Position numbers and translations under genes: made by a program | The notes under the pieces: model-generated | Told to the model about the DNA's origin: nothing | The model's input: only the letters and a program-made list of their open reading frames with translations | Databases searched by the model: none | NCBI GenBank assembly: GCA_029948255.1 | Contig: JALIZF010001676.1 | Span: 248,001 to 312,000, forward strand | Length of the DNA: 64,000 bases | Source: Telmatactis stephensoni | Taxonomy: Eukaryota; Cnidaria; Anthozoa; Actiniaria; Isophelliidae | Direction of reading: 5' to 3' | In this document: one piece after another, positions 1-25,702 of the stretch | Layout of the letters: every line of letters begins with the position of its first letter | Position numbering within the stretch: position 1 is the first letter of the stretch

Positions 1-798
1 CGCTTCAAAAGACAAATTCGTCCATACAATTTTGCTTAATGGTCATGCATGTAATTAATTTCAATTCAATTTTGAAAATACTTTATGATTTTTTTCCTAT
101 TGATTTTCACAATTCACTAATAAAGTTTTTAAATAAATCTTTCCGTTTTAAAAATGTAAATTAATTCTACATCTCAAGACGAGTGTGCTTCGATTACTTC
201 TATAAAATCACGATTGGATATCGATTTCCATAATTCACTAAGAAATTTTAACATAAATCTTCCGTGTTAAAAATATTTTAATATATCTATACTACGTCTT
301 ATCACGAGTGTAATTCGAATAGTTCTTTAAAATCACGACTGGACATTGATTTTTACGTATACAATAGCTACCCAATCACTAGAGACTAACGAGAACAATG
401 TCTTCGCAGTTCTCCTTACAGGGGAGGGAATGGGGATAGAAGAGGCTTACACTCCGCTTTTCTTACCCTCTTCCTTTACCTTCAGGCTAGACCAGGTATA
501 ACTTGTGGCCTCAATTGCGATGGTTTCGATTTTTAGAGTTTTGGGCTTCCTGTGGATAGCGCATTTTCCACGAAAAGTGAGCCTCCTTTGAAAATGGAAC
601 CACAGGAACTCCAAAACTTCAAAAATCCAAAACGCCGTAATTTAGGCTATAAGTATCTTAGATCAGACAAACCGTGTTTAACAAAAGCAATAACTTCCCT
701 ACACCAATTCCATTGTTTTACATGAGTCAAGTTCCGTAACTGCCGCAGTATTTCTCTCACCCTTGATTGGTCAAACAAACAAAGCACTTGGCAATTCT
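1..798. other. Non-coding 3' flank of the DUF885 gene
   Basis: No coding sequence was recognised. Bases 100-360 are a diverged tandem repeat with a unit of about 121-126 bases, roughly two copies, each with CACAATTCACTAA-like and AAAATCACGA-like blocks. No AATAAA signal was seen close after the TAA on the minus strand. Confidence 0.5.
100..360. repeat. Diverged tandem repeat, unit about 123 bp
   Basis: ATTGATTTTCACAATTCACT near 100 recurs as ATCGATTTCCATAATTCACT near 219, and the third start appears at about 346. The blocks CGAGTGT and ATCACGA(T/C)TGGA repeat in step. Confidence 0.6.
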
Positions 799-14202
<13,404 letters not shown>

Positions 14203-14438
14203 GATTAGTGTAGTCTCCTAATAAACAATAATTGACTATTCACTGAGAAATAGCTTAAAAGGACTTATATGTTCAGCAGGGGAGCCAAAAGTAAAACAAC
14301 TCGTGGCAAAAAGAAGGAATCTTTCTCAGAAATTCAATTACTGCCAGGCGTTGCTACGTTGAGTAGTTTAGGACTGGTGCATAGAGTGAAAGGAATCTTG
14401 GGAGTAATTTATTCTGTTCGGATCATTTATTCCACGGA
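14203..14438. promoter_or_regulatory. Shared bidirectional promoter region, DUF885 gene / GCLM
   Basis: The start codons of the two divergent genes are only 236 bp apart, so both 5' UTRs and promoters must lie here or overlap the neighbouring first exons. No TATA box in a convincing position was found on either strand. No canonical antioxidant response element (RTGACnnnGC), known for vertebrate GCLM, was found by eye. Confidence 0.6.
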
Positions 14439-17400
14439 ATGGCAAATTTGGTAATTTCAAACGGTGTCCACACAATGTCTAATGGGCAAGAAAATGGTGT
14501 CGCTTCCTCTTCGGAAACGCTGCAATTTGCGAAGAAACTCTTAATTCATGGAGGAAACATTGCCAACTGGAATCGTACCAAGAGAAAGACAACATCCAGT
14601 TCTGCGGACGAGGTAAGACATCTGTCACATCTCCATTTAACTTATACCCTTGTGTTTTCGCTGTGTCATTATCTTCATTGATGAATAAGCTCTTATATTG
14701 CTCTTTAATCGCGTTACATAATCTTCCCAAGTACTCTAAGATTTGGATATTGTTGTCATCGCGAATAAGTGGTTATAGAACTTTTTTCTTTTTGTAAATA
14801 TTGTTAACTTCTATCTCTCGGTGATGTAAGAACAATATCAAAACAAACTTAGACGGTTCGTTGCCGAACTATCTCCTCTGTATCATTAACTACTGATCTT
14901 GGGATGTCTTTCCTCTTTAAGAGCATTTATGCATTATATTTCTGGCTTTTATTTTCGTTATTTTGATGGTACATCTTGCATACCGACGATATAAATATTT
15001 GCACACCAAAATTAAATTACGCAATGTCTAATTTTTAAGGACTTCAAAACAAAAAATATCCGTACGATATAGCTATGGTTATTTCATAATTAAAGTTATA
15101 TGAGCTAGTTCATAGTCAGATTTTATATTGATTTATATTTCGTTTTAGCTCAAATGTCAGCTTTTAATTTCATCTTCTTAGCCCAAATTTCAAACATTCT
15201 TTGCATGTTCACATTCATTTTATTTTGTCGGCTGCTTTTACCACATTCGCCAAGCTGGAAACCATAAATCTCAAAAAAATATTCCTGCTTAAATGTTTTA
15301 TGGTTAATAGTCACCAATGACTCTAAATGGGGTTCTATGATCATTGTACAATCACATAATTATACCTAAGGAGACTGTTGTTGATCATAATCAACAGAGG
15401 CCAAGGGGGCTGCCTATTCTTTAAACAAAAAATCTTTGGAAGCCCTAATGGGGACCCCAAATATTAAAGGGTAGGTGTGAACCAATATTATTTGTTTGTT
15501 CTCGTATAACAAACATTTGGTCATGCAAGCTCGTACAATGTATGTAAGACTCAATGTAAGTGGCTACTAGCTAGGTGCCCACCTATATATACTGACTAGC
15601 AGCAAAATAATTTAAAGCTAATCAAACGTAACATTGAACAATAACAAAAATGTTCACCAAAGGTATCATAAGCAGCAGCACAGATCATGCAGAGGCAATA
15701 GATGTAGACTGTAATTATCTTTTCTTCATGTGATAAATACAATTATACTGAGGCTACATAATTATAGGTTGCTTATGGCACTTGTAAAATAAATTAATAT
15801 TTGTGTCATCAAAGCTCGATACCTTGAAGCCCTACTGTTATAGTTGCATGTTCATACTCTAAGCTAGCAGGGAAGATCCATTATTTATCAAGTGCTAGCA
15901 TGAAGTAGCTTAATTTTGATACAATAGCAGATCTTTTGGTTGTTGCTCTGAAAACTGATTTATGTACGTGCTACAGGTGAGTCAAATTACGAATTAAAAG
16001 ACTCTAACATCTAACATTTTGTAAGCAACAAAATCCTACTTGATCGTCATAGTTTTTGTAATCTTCAGAGGATATTAAATTGCTTCCCATTAAAATGAAA
16101 GTCCATGGCCTGAGCAAATTGAAAATGCAAATGTCTTATCAACTATGCAGCTCTTTTGTCCTCATTGTCCATTTATATCAATATCTAATTTTGAACTACA
16201 GCTAGTAGTTTCGGGGGGTCTTAAAAATCATTGGCCAGTATACTATCAACTAATATAAAATTCTGCTTTGTTTGAAAAGTTAAATAAATATGAACAAAAA
16301 TGACCCTAGCCCTACATCAAAAATGACCCTAGCCCTAATTAGTCACTTTCTGAGCTTTCTCAGTACTACACATATGGAATTAAAATCTAATGCTGACAGA
16401 TTTCTAAATTAACATGTTTTAACGTTAACAGAAATTCCAATGTTAATCCTATGTGCATTAGGCATGGCAGCTTGAATTAGTTTAATTAGATGGCCTGCAT
16501 GACTGACAGCATTTATTTAACAGAGTATCTCTTATTTGTTTTCAGCTATGTGAAAATATAACAACAACATTAAAATGTTGTCTTCCAATCATGGATAACA
16601 ACAATCTGAAGAATAAGGAACATGTAAGCATAATACACTAATATGCACAACTGTATTATACTATTATACTGTTGTTCGAGGAGGCAGCATGGCCAAGTGG
16701 TCAGATCATTGGTCTTGCAATCTGGCAGTCCCAGGTTCGATTCCCACTCTGGCCACTAGCTGAGACTGAATTTGTTCCAATTTCGATTAGTTCAAATACA
16801 GTTTCTTGGCCATGCTTGTAATATATAGCCAACTGGTTTGCCTCCTTATCAGTTGGGATTCTTAATCCATTATTTTATGTTTGATTTATATGATTTAGTT
16901 AGGATTTGTAAATTGAGCTGAAAAGCCCTGTTGAGGGAGTCTCAATCATGTATGTATTGTTTTTCTTTAAAAGGAAAATTTTACAAATTTTAATAAGCAA
17001 TTAATAGAGAATTCATGAATACTCAATATTCACTGTTTGTACAATTATTATTTTAGAACAAAACTATAAGAAGCGTAAACAACTGCTTCGTGGAAAAAGT
17101 ACCAAAAGATGAAAGAGTGCACCTCAAAATATCAGGTATATTTAATTATATATACTGTACATGACCCAAAATGTGAAGTTAAGGTGGCTGCTTTCAGGAG
17201 GTGATCGCGTATGAGAGTATTAAATACCATAGGGGGCCTAAATTTCAAATCTTGCAATACATGTTTGTTAACTGCATGCAGATAATTTTAAAACTCATCG
17301 TAAGAGTTAATTTTCCACATAAGAGCCATGCAGATTTTACCATGCACGTAGGAGATTTTCCTCCAATATACAGTATTATCTAATGACCTGATTGGCCACA

Positions 17401-20065
17401 ATGATGTTACATGTAAGTGGCACATAATCCAATTTTCACCTGGTGAGAAAAGAGATTAAAGAGATTGAGTGTTTGCTGATGAAAGATTAAAAACAAAAGA
17501 AAACGACAAACAATCAGCTCTAGAGGTGTCACATAGTGGCTTATATATGAAATGTGGTACCAATATTAAAGGGTTATTAACCGAGCGCGAGGTCTGTATG
17601 GGAAAATATCAGACCGAGGTCTTGACCGAGGTCTGATATTTTCCCATACAGACCGAGCAAGCGAGGTTAATAAGTGAACGTATTTATTATATGGCTTTGA
17701 GAAGTCCCGCTAAAACAATTGCCAAAGACAAACTTTTCTTTTCATCCGGGACAGCGGTCCTGATATGGCAAAATACAGACCATGCGTTAGCCAATCAGAA
17801 TTCAGGAAATTATCTAGCCATATAATAAGAAAGATTGTCAGCTAGTAATTTGTATGCAAAACTTTTGGTGTTCTTGAAAAGAAGTTGCATCATAGAGGTG
17901 ATCACTAGTGGTGATTTGATTATATTTGATTTAAGGACTTTGTTACCTTAAATTTATAATATTTGTGCAGTATTTGTCCACTTTTAAGAAGTCCAGTGCT
18001 ATTAACCAGCATGAATATTTACAGCTCCAAATAATTATGTTTAACTTGTCGCTACTTAATAATTATGGAGGGTAGGTGCCATAGCTGCAATGAGGCGATA
18101 GCAATGCTAGCAACTGGCAAGAGGTAACCATGGCAACCTAGCCACGGGTTAACCTCGGCACCTGTCACACTGTCTTAGCAGTGGAAAAATTATACTTACC
18201 ATACTTCAATCCCAGAGGAGGGTGGGTGGGGCAAAGGCAACAAGCAAGCAGCAATGCTGAGCAATGACTGACCACAAGGGCAAGCAGCAAATTGCGCCTG
18301 AGCAGCGAGCAGCAACCGCTGGCCAGCAATCCGCTCCAAGTTAACTTTGTTTATAGATAACCACATGATGCAAGCACAGTATGCATTTTATGTTTTCTTA
18401 TTTGTAGCAAGCTGTCTTTATAAATGGTAACTACACTGTAATTGAATGCATATTAAATTCTTTCCCTTAAGAAAAAAAGATGTCACTCTTTAATTTTTTT
18501 TTCACTCCAAGTATGATTCTCTGGTATGATGTTTTGACACTCTTTCTTTGTTTGTAGTCAAAATCTTTGCATTGAATGCAGCTCCTTCCCTGGTCAGAGA
18601 CTCTTTTTTCAGAGGTAAAAATGACTGTTACTAAGAGACCCTTTGATGCTGATTGGATTATTATTAATAAAATAATATTGCTCTTTCAAAAGAATGAGAA
18701 AACATTTAGCTGGATATTTTTTTGGCTTTATGCTATATATATTATGCTATATATTGTTGTCAACTTTTGCTCAAGGTAAACAGGTGATTCACAGCAATTA
18801 CAATGAAGCAAGCATGACAGATTTACATAGCGTTTTAGGAAAGAGATTGGATATACATATAGACAACTTGCAAAAATGGCAGCAGAAATTCAAGACAACT
18901 TGTTTTGCTATCAAAGACGATGTGTTCCTCTTTTTGAAATGCCAATTTTCTTTGCATTTTACAGGATATAATATTAGAGTTGTTTGATGCCATGATGATT
19001 TTGGAGGCCTTTCTGGCCTCATTCTCATGAACAATGAGCCTGCCATTTTTGAAAGTCGTCTAGATGCGCATTAGAGCATATTCTTATGAATTTTGCGCCC
19101 AGTACACTGAAAATAAAAAATTATTATTATGATGTACTGGTAATTTCATTGTGTATTTGTTCTTTCTAGCTCTGTGTGAACTTGGAGTTGATTCAATTGA
19201 GACACTGCTAATCAGTGTTCCAGAAAACCAAGAGAATGATGATGGTTCATTGGAAGGCCTTAAAGTATTATGGGAGGTACTGTATATGTGTATTGTATAA
19301 ATGTAATCATGGTTTCATTCTGCAAGACTTGACCTGGTCCAGAGGGCATAAAGCCAAAGCATGATTAGTTTTATGATGCGGGGCATGTGTAGTTAAATTA
19401 AATAGATAAATATAATGTACTTAACAAATAGATTCCATTTCTCTAATATGCATCTGTACTCCAATTGATGCACAGATGGCTAAAACATGTGGTGAGAACA
19501 AAGGTATGCCACAAGACAAAGCCTTAGGTGGCATGACTGTTGTTCTTACAACATTGTGAAATCTTTCTTGATCTATATTAGATAGAGTACAGACCCCCAG
19601 AAAAATGGAATCTATTTGTTTTATGAAATATTCATTTGTTTTATATAATATTCATTCATGCAACGGATGTACATACTGGTTTCAATCAGTCAGAACTATA
19701 TATGTACTAAGATTCAGTGACATCTGCATCTACACATATGTCCAGGATGATGTATTTTTGCACAGGAACTAGCTAGGACTTGATTCCATTTTGATCATGT
19801 AAGATTAAAACTTGAAAAAAACCCCATCAAATTCCCTTAATCTGCTTTTGTTTACTTCTCTTCATTTGTTATCTATTCTGGAGTAATTATAATAGAATTA
19901 GATTATGATAAATTGTATGTTGTTCTTTGTAGGAAATGGAGGAATTATATGACAGTGGGTATGTAACTTCCATTGGAACGTGTGACTTGGACAAAGATAC
20001 ATTGGAGAAGCTGTATCACTGGTCTAGGGTAAGACCAATGTTTGTACACTTTAATCAACATTTTG

Positions 20066-20100
<35 letters not shown>

Positions 20101-21501
20101 GGTAAGAAAAATTTTGATGTTAACACTTGCTTTTGTTTTCACAGATTAAACCAGAAATCAACCAAGTCAACTTAGCTTCATGCTGTGTCATGCCAAAGGT
20201 GAGAATATAATATCCTTTTTCTCATAGTTCAATGTGTCCTTCTGCTAACTGTTTGCATAATTATTACACACTCTGCCAGACTAAAGTATCAACCAGAAAT
20301 TGTTAATAGGCTACCAAAAATTCAACTCAATTTTCAGACAGAGGCAGAACATTCTGGTTGGCTCATGGTAGCCTGTGGATGCCCAATTCATAGTCAAGAC
20401 CACTTGCTGACACCTTTAGTTACCCACCATGCTTTCACTGACCACACACATAGATGTACAAACAATTTACTCATTAAGATAAAATGTTTTCCAAAATAAC
20501 TACTTACCATGACATTTCAATTGTTGCTAATAAACTGATTTGTCTTTGAAGGATTTGGTGGAGTTCAGCAAGGCTAATGACATCCAGCTACTGACACATG
20601 CTGATCCAAAAGGTATTTAATAAAAGTACTGTACAGTGTATGTACTTTGAGGGAGCTAATTAGCACATTACAGTTGTAAATATGGTAAAACATGCCATGC
20701 TGCTATATTTAACAAATAGAACAGCTTTTTCCGTGCTCCATTCAGTAATACAGCACGCAGGAAGTGACGAAAGCACGAAAGAAGTGTAAGGAGAGCACGA
20801 GCCGTAGGCGATATTATTATCATATTTCAACTTTCAAATTAAAGAATAGCAGCTGATGTTTTTTTTTCTTGAATCATTTTGTTTAGAAATGTTGTCTAAT
20901 GAGAGACTACAGGAAATCCTGTCTGACATCACCCAAGATGATGATTTGGAAAGCTGGAAACCAATCTGGGCATTACGTTATTCTGTTCTTGTCAAATGTC
21001 GTGGTGTCATCAAAAGCAAGGCGTAAGTACAGTACATGTTTTTGAAGACAAGTAGCAAGTCGCATCTACTTTTATGAATACTGTATGGAAAGCTGCAGGC
21101 CAGAACCTGCTCCTATGGTATAGTAAAACAAAAGGACAACTCAAGGACACTCACAAGGCTTCAGTGAAAGAGTGTGACCCCTGGGAAAATCATATGCTTG
21201 CCCAGAACCTTCAGCCTCTTGCTGTCTCAAAGGAAGCTGCAGATGCAGAAAAACATGGTATTGAGGATACCACAGCCATACATGCTGCACACAAAGCCAC
21301 CATATATTAAGCAACATCTCCGCAGCACCAGACTCGTTTGCTGGGCATTCCTGTCCTTACTGTCAGAAAGATTTGAGGGTTAGCATTGGTCCCATCTTTG
21401 AACCCAATGTACCCTGGCCATGAATACTGAAGCGAACAACACATAATTTTATATGTATTTTATTTGTCCACAGGTATATCGTCAACTGTGAAAAGAGGTA
21501 G
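14439..21501 (+). CDS. GCLM: Glutamate-cysteine ligase modifier (regulatory) subunit
   Basis: Exons: 14439-14612, 16546-16623, 17057-17135, 18558-18614, 19170-19276, 19933-20028, 20145-20198, 20552-20612, 20887-21022, 21474-21501 (TAG). Phases are consistent and give 289 residues, close to vertebrate GCLM (about 274). Diagnostic stretches are NIANWNRTKRK near the N-terminus, SIGTCDLDKDTLEKLYHWSR, the block INQVNLASCCVMPK, DIQLLTHADPKEML and WALRYSVLVKCRGVIKSK before the last exon. GCLM is an aldo-keto-reductase-like, non-catalytic subunit. It binds the catalytic subunit and relieves glutathione feedback, supporting cytosolic glutathione synthesis. The start chosen is the first ATG; a second in-frame ATG lies 12 codons on. 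The last intron holds a decayed LINE fragment, the first a SINE-like copy downstream of exon 2, and the intron after exon 6 an (ATC)n microsatellite. Confidence 0.95.
16679..16975 (+). mobile_element. tRNA-derived SINE copy
   Basis: The head GGCAGCATGGCCAAGTGGTC (A box) and GGTTCGATTCC (B box) resemble a tRNA. It is followed by a GCCAACTGGTTTGCCTCC / CAGTTGGGATTCTTAA body. The same structure is at 57868-58085. It lies in a GCLM intron. Confidence 0.8.
17574..17832. mobile_element. Palindromic insertions in a GCLM intron
   Basis: GACCGAGGTCTGATATTTTCCCATACAGACC mirrors the sequence at 17590-17620. ATTATATGGCT near 17686 is answered by AGCCATATAATAAG at 17817-17830. Confidence 0.55.
19428..19623. 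mobile_element. Family A MITE copy
   Basis: AACAAATAGATTCCATTTC...CATCTGTACTCC is mirrored by GAGTACAGACCCCCAGAAAAATGGAATCTATTTG. This diverged copy lies in a GCLM intron. Confidence 0.65.
20067..20101 (+). repeat. (ATC)n microsatellite
   Basis: About 11 units after GCLM exon 6. They would read as a serine run if the intron were not spliced. Confidence 0.85.
21075..21415 (+). mobile_element. Decayed LINE 3' end
   Basis: The frame at 21074-21310 contains LKDTHKASVKECD, LAQNLQPLAVSKEAADAEKH and IEDTTAIHAAHKA. It looks like the C-terminus of a CR1/L2-type reverse transcriptase (KDTLKxSLKxCD...WEELAQDR...). A shifted frame then gives CPYCQKDLRVSIG, the CPxC finger that often ends such proteins. 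It is 5'-truncated, frameshifted and in the last intron of GCLM. Confidence 0.55.
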
Positions 21502-23113
21502 CCTGACCTGTCTTGGCACCATTCCTAATGAACCCTAAATTGAAAATGCAAAAGTAACATTTGTAAATACAGTATATCCACATGATTGTCATGGTCAACC
21601 ACAACTGAAGGAGGCCAGCATCAACAGCAACATGAATTAAAGCAATATAAGTAGGGATTACAAATTAAGAAGATTTTCAAAATTATGTACCATGAAAGCA
21701 ATTCAACTGCTCAAAATATTTCCTTCAGTCAACTGATTATCAAATTGATTTTGAAAATTTAATTGTTAACAAAAAAAATCCAGATTATCAACAGCTGTCT
21801 CTGAAGTTTTCCTGGTTGTAACTTTGAAAAGCACTTCAAAAATCATTGATCAAAGATGATGAATTACATGTAAATCTTCAATTGGTGTTAATTTTTCTCA
21901 TTCTTCTTTCATAAACATGAATACAAAGTTCTTTAGGTATTTATTGTACATAAATACATGTATGTCATATCAAATAATGTTTATAATCTAATTACTCATT
22001 TATAAACCTGGCCTGGGTAGTCATCAACATATTTACATTGCACACGTAGTGTTAATTCATTATCAAAGGACTCTACTGTGATCATTATCATAGTGGCTTG
22101 GTGCAATTCATCAGACAAAGCATCTAATTTGATTTTAGAAGACAGAAAATAATATAGAAATCAAGAGGAAACTCTCCAAGGGTACAGGGAAATTTGTAGG
22201 ATTGGTTTTTAGCCTTTCCAAGCAATGCTTTGACCTTTTTATTTTCATATATACCTATTCAAATATATCCAATCACACAAATTCTTTTGGGAAATCACAC
22301 AAAAATTCTTTTGGGTACTCATGGATTATTTTTCAAAAAATGTAAAAATAAATATGGTAGATGACACTTTAATTTTGTTCAGATTGTAGAAAAAACATTT
22401 TTGAAATTGAGTCCTATTTGAATTTCAATAAATCTAACAATTTAAATTGTACTTAAAATTTCTAAAAGTTTTATTAATCGATTTTTTTCTTAATTTGACT
22501 GATTAAATATTAAATTTAATTGGTTAAATTTGATTGGTTCTTTCAATTTCTGGAAGCCAATACACTGCTTGCTACCATGGCAACGTCATGTGGAATGAGC
22601 AGTGATTGGCTACTTTGTTTGATGCGGTGAAGGTTTGTCTATGTGGTTCATATCTACACGATATGAACTCAAAATTGTCCAATACATTTTCAAAACCAAT
22701 AAACCAACTCACCTTTTCCGCAAGCTTATAAGTCTCGTACAGGCGTAATTACGTTTACAGTGCGCATGTTGGATACGCATGAAAGACGAACCCTCACTCC
22801 ACTCCCTCTGGGGCAAAATGACACGCAGGGAGTAGAGGTTAGGGTTTATGGCCATAGATCAAATCTTTAATCAATACACGACAATTTCAAACAATTTTTA
22901 CTTTTATTTCTAATTCAAATCATCACTGAGTATTTCTTAAAACTATTTATAAAAGGTTCCCTTTTTAAATTGTAGTTTTAGCTAGTTTGTAAAGTATTAG
23001 CACAATAACAATAAATCTATTCCCTTAACGTGTTTTGTCTTTGTTAAAATTTCAACCTTCACGAACAGCACGAAGACCTACGTTGCATTTTTCTCGTGAC
23101 AAGGCAAGACTTA

Positions 23114-23621
23114 GTCCAGTCCCAGACTCTCTTTCTTGCCGCTCCAGGACTCGCGGAGAAAGAGAGTCCAGTATAACTTGCATGCGCATGTGCAAAATGA
23201 GCCAATCAGATAAAAAGTTTTGTTTTGAGAGCTTGCAATATGCAAATGTAAGTGTTTGGTAGTGGTAGTGATGCGTATCGAAAAATTCACAAATACGTCT
23301 TTCACAACTGTCCGTCCGTAAATGGCCTGTAACTGCGGTGCTCAAACTTTGGTAAAAGATTATGGTTGGTTTTTCCAAGTGCATAGCTCACTGAATCAAC
23401 AAATGGCTTTCCGAAATGAGACTGATATCGTGTATACAAAACACTTTCTTCTTCAGCCACCTTGAATCATTAGACGACTTTATTTAGGATTTGTAACCAC
23501 GCGATCACCACATGAATGTGGTGATCGCGTGGTCACTAAGCTGACATGCGCATGCAAGTTATACTGGACTCTCTTTCTCCGCGAGTCCTGGAGCGGCAAG
23601 AAAGAGAGTCTGGGACTGGAC
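23114..23621. mobile_element. Family D MITE, GTCCAG ends, TA borders
   Basis: The ends GTCCAGTCCCAGACTCTC and GAGAGTCTGGGACTGGAC form inverted repeats of more than 80 bp, flanked by TA on both sides. A related element is at 55031-55437. TA duplication suggests a Tc1/mariner-like mover. Confidence 0.75.
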
Positions 23622-23846
23622 TAGGCAAGACTGAGTGTGGTGCTAGTGCTTATAGAGTGATTTTCCTTCGTCCGTGAAAGAAAAATTACTATTTAGTTAG
23701 TACTAGTTGATAAAGAACAAAAGAAAACAATTGGTTTAGAGTCTATACTACTATTACGTACTTTGCCCATTCTTTTGATTCTTTCACACACGACAGAAAA
23801 TCACTCTAGAGTGGTTTTTATTTGAACGTGACTGAAGAAAAGTGAC

Positions 23847-24212
23847 AATGAGCTTTTATCATGTAATTCCAAAAGTCACAGTACAGAAATATAATTACCA
23901 TAGCTGGAAAAAGCACGTCAAAATGAGTAAAACTGTGAAGTTTGAATGAAGTAACTTTCAAACTCGCAAAGATATGAATTTTCCGAAATCGAAATTTTGT
24001 ATGAAAACATTCGCTGGTAGGCAAGAGATGCCTACCACCAAAGGTTTTCTTACAAATTCACAAAAATTCATATTCAAAAATTCATATTCTCGCCAGTTTT
24101 GGATTTAATTCCTTCAAACCTCACTGTCTTGCTGATTTTAACATGCTCTTTCCAGCTATGATAATTCTTTTTCTGTTTTACGAATTTAAAAATACCTGAT
24201 AAAAGCTCATTT
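23847..24212. mobile_element. Family B palindromic MITE, full length
   Basis: Runs from AATGAGCTTTTATC to GATAAAAGCTCATT with near-perfect inverted arms around a GGTAGGCAAGAGATGCCTACC centre. Non-coding. Confidence 0.75.
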
Positions 24213-24315
24213 AGTTTGTAGTAGTTGATAAGAAACAAAAGATGACTCAGCCTATCGCCTATCACCGTTGCATGGCTGTGACAACCTTTTGAAATACTGG
24301 ATATATACTTAAACA

Positions 24316-25702
24316 CTAAGCGTTCCCACAGTATCTCAAATATTTAATGTTTAACGTCTTTAAACGGTATATATAGAAATCACCACATTGACGCACATAA
24401 ACGCTACGCTCGAAGAAACAGCAGTCGCCATTCCAGGTAAAACACACCCTTCTTTCTACGGCATGTTCTTTGGCATTAGTTGGGTGACCGCCAAACAACC
24501 AGCCAGGAGAATGTGTGCCACAGTGAAACATTTCAACACATATGTCAGCCATTTTGGTCCCTAGACAAAAATCAATTAAGATGCTTTAGAACAGATTTTG
24601 TATTATTGAAAGTAAACTTGATGGGAATAGTTATACAATGGTTTCTTGTGGCATACTTTGGACATCCCACTCGTCACTTAATTGTATTTTCTTTGTACAT
24701 GTATACAAACTACTCGCCTAAAGGCTCGTGTGTATACTAGAAAATACATTAAGTGATTCGTGGGATAGTATTCCACGGTATGCCACTCTAAACCATTGTA
24801 TAACAACTATGTATAGCTATCTTGCTCGAAAAGAGTGAATCACTTTCCCCCCTCTCCCCTCCCATATGTTGGCAAGTATCCAGGGCTTTGCACGCGCGCC
24901 GACTATTTTCTGCTCGATTGCGCGTCGCCTATTGTCACAAACAACATTGAAAGGAGAGAGACAATGGAGATTTGTTCTAGGCATGTAGTAATTCAAAAAT
25001 AATGAGCAAGATTGCATGTAGATCAAATGCATGACAACTATTTTATCCCACGCCAGAGAAAAAAACAGCAATTGGCGCAATGTGTCATGGGAAGGATCAG
25101 TGGAATACCGCCGAGCTTTCTGATTGGTTGTATTTTCTATGGTGTGGGATTAAACCTGATATTTAGTCGACGAGGGTTCAGTCAGGGATTATCCGCTGAA
25201 ATTCAGGTTAGCCTTGACAACGCTGCCTTGGTACATGTAAGGCCCAGGGCAAACGTCGAATCTTAGTCGAATTTAATTCGTCGAACCTATGTATTTTGAA
25301 ATAGGCACATGACTGGTGCGACGTTCAGCTGCAATTAAATTCGACTCAAATTAATTGATTCGACTCTAGCATGGGTTCGACTTGCCAAGTCGGATAATGC
25401 GACGTTTGCTACCACGCTGGAATGAAGTCGACTCTTTGCCGCACCTATTTTAAATGTATTCGACGCGACTTAGATTCGACGTTTGCCCTAGGCCTAAGTG
25501 GTTTTCCGCGTACAAAATCAATATATTAGTATCAATCTTCTCAATTATATATAGTGCGTTACGTTATAAAGTATCCTACCAGCTCCAGAGGTAAAGCGAT
25601 ACCAGTCAGTCGATAGTTTGAAGTCGCCAGTAACTACAAATGGATTGTAGTATGATGCAGCTCTGTCGGGCTCATCGAGAATCTTGTATCGAAAACACTC
25701 GT
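24316..25702 (-). CDS. D8C gene exons 3-4: second D8C domain
   Basis: Exon 25580-25702 encodes the N-terminal part (conserved Cys, DEPDRAA, DWYRF). Exon 24316-24560 encodes the rest, ending YCGNA and a TAG stop. The 1019-base intron between them holds an inverted-repeat element (25241-25494), a palindrome (24628-24805) and pyrimidine/GC-rich sequence. Confidence 0.78.

Larger units (their letters stand above)
21502..24315. other. Intergenic region between convergent genes
   Basis: 3' flanks of GCLM and the double-D8C gene. It contains two MITEs (23114-23621, 23847-24212) and AT-rich sequence. No coding sequence was recognised. Confidence 0.6.

Noticed and set aside
23818..24024. Frames of the MPTSECFHTKF type, also at 6439-6870 and 40250-40672
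   Set aside because: The same peptide appears from palindromic family B MITEs on both strands. These are repeats, not genes.
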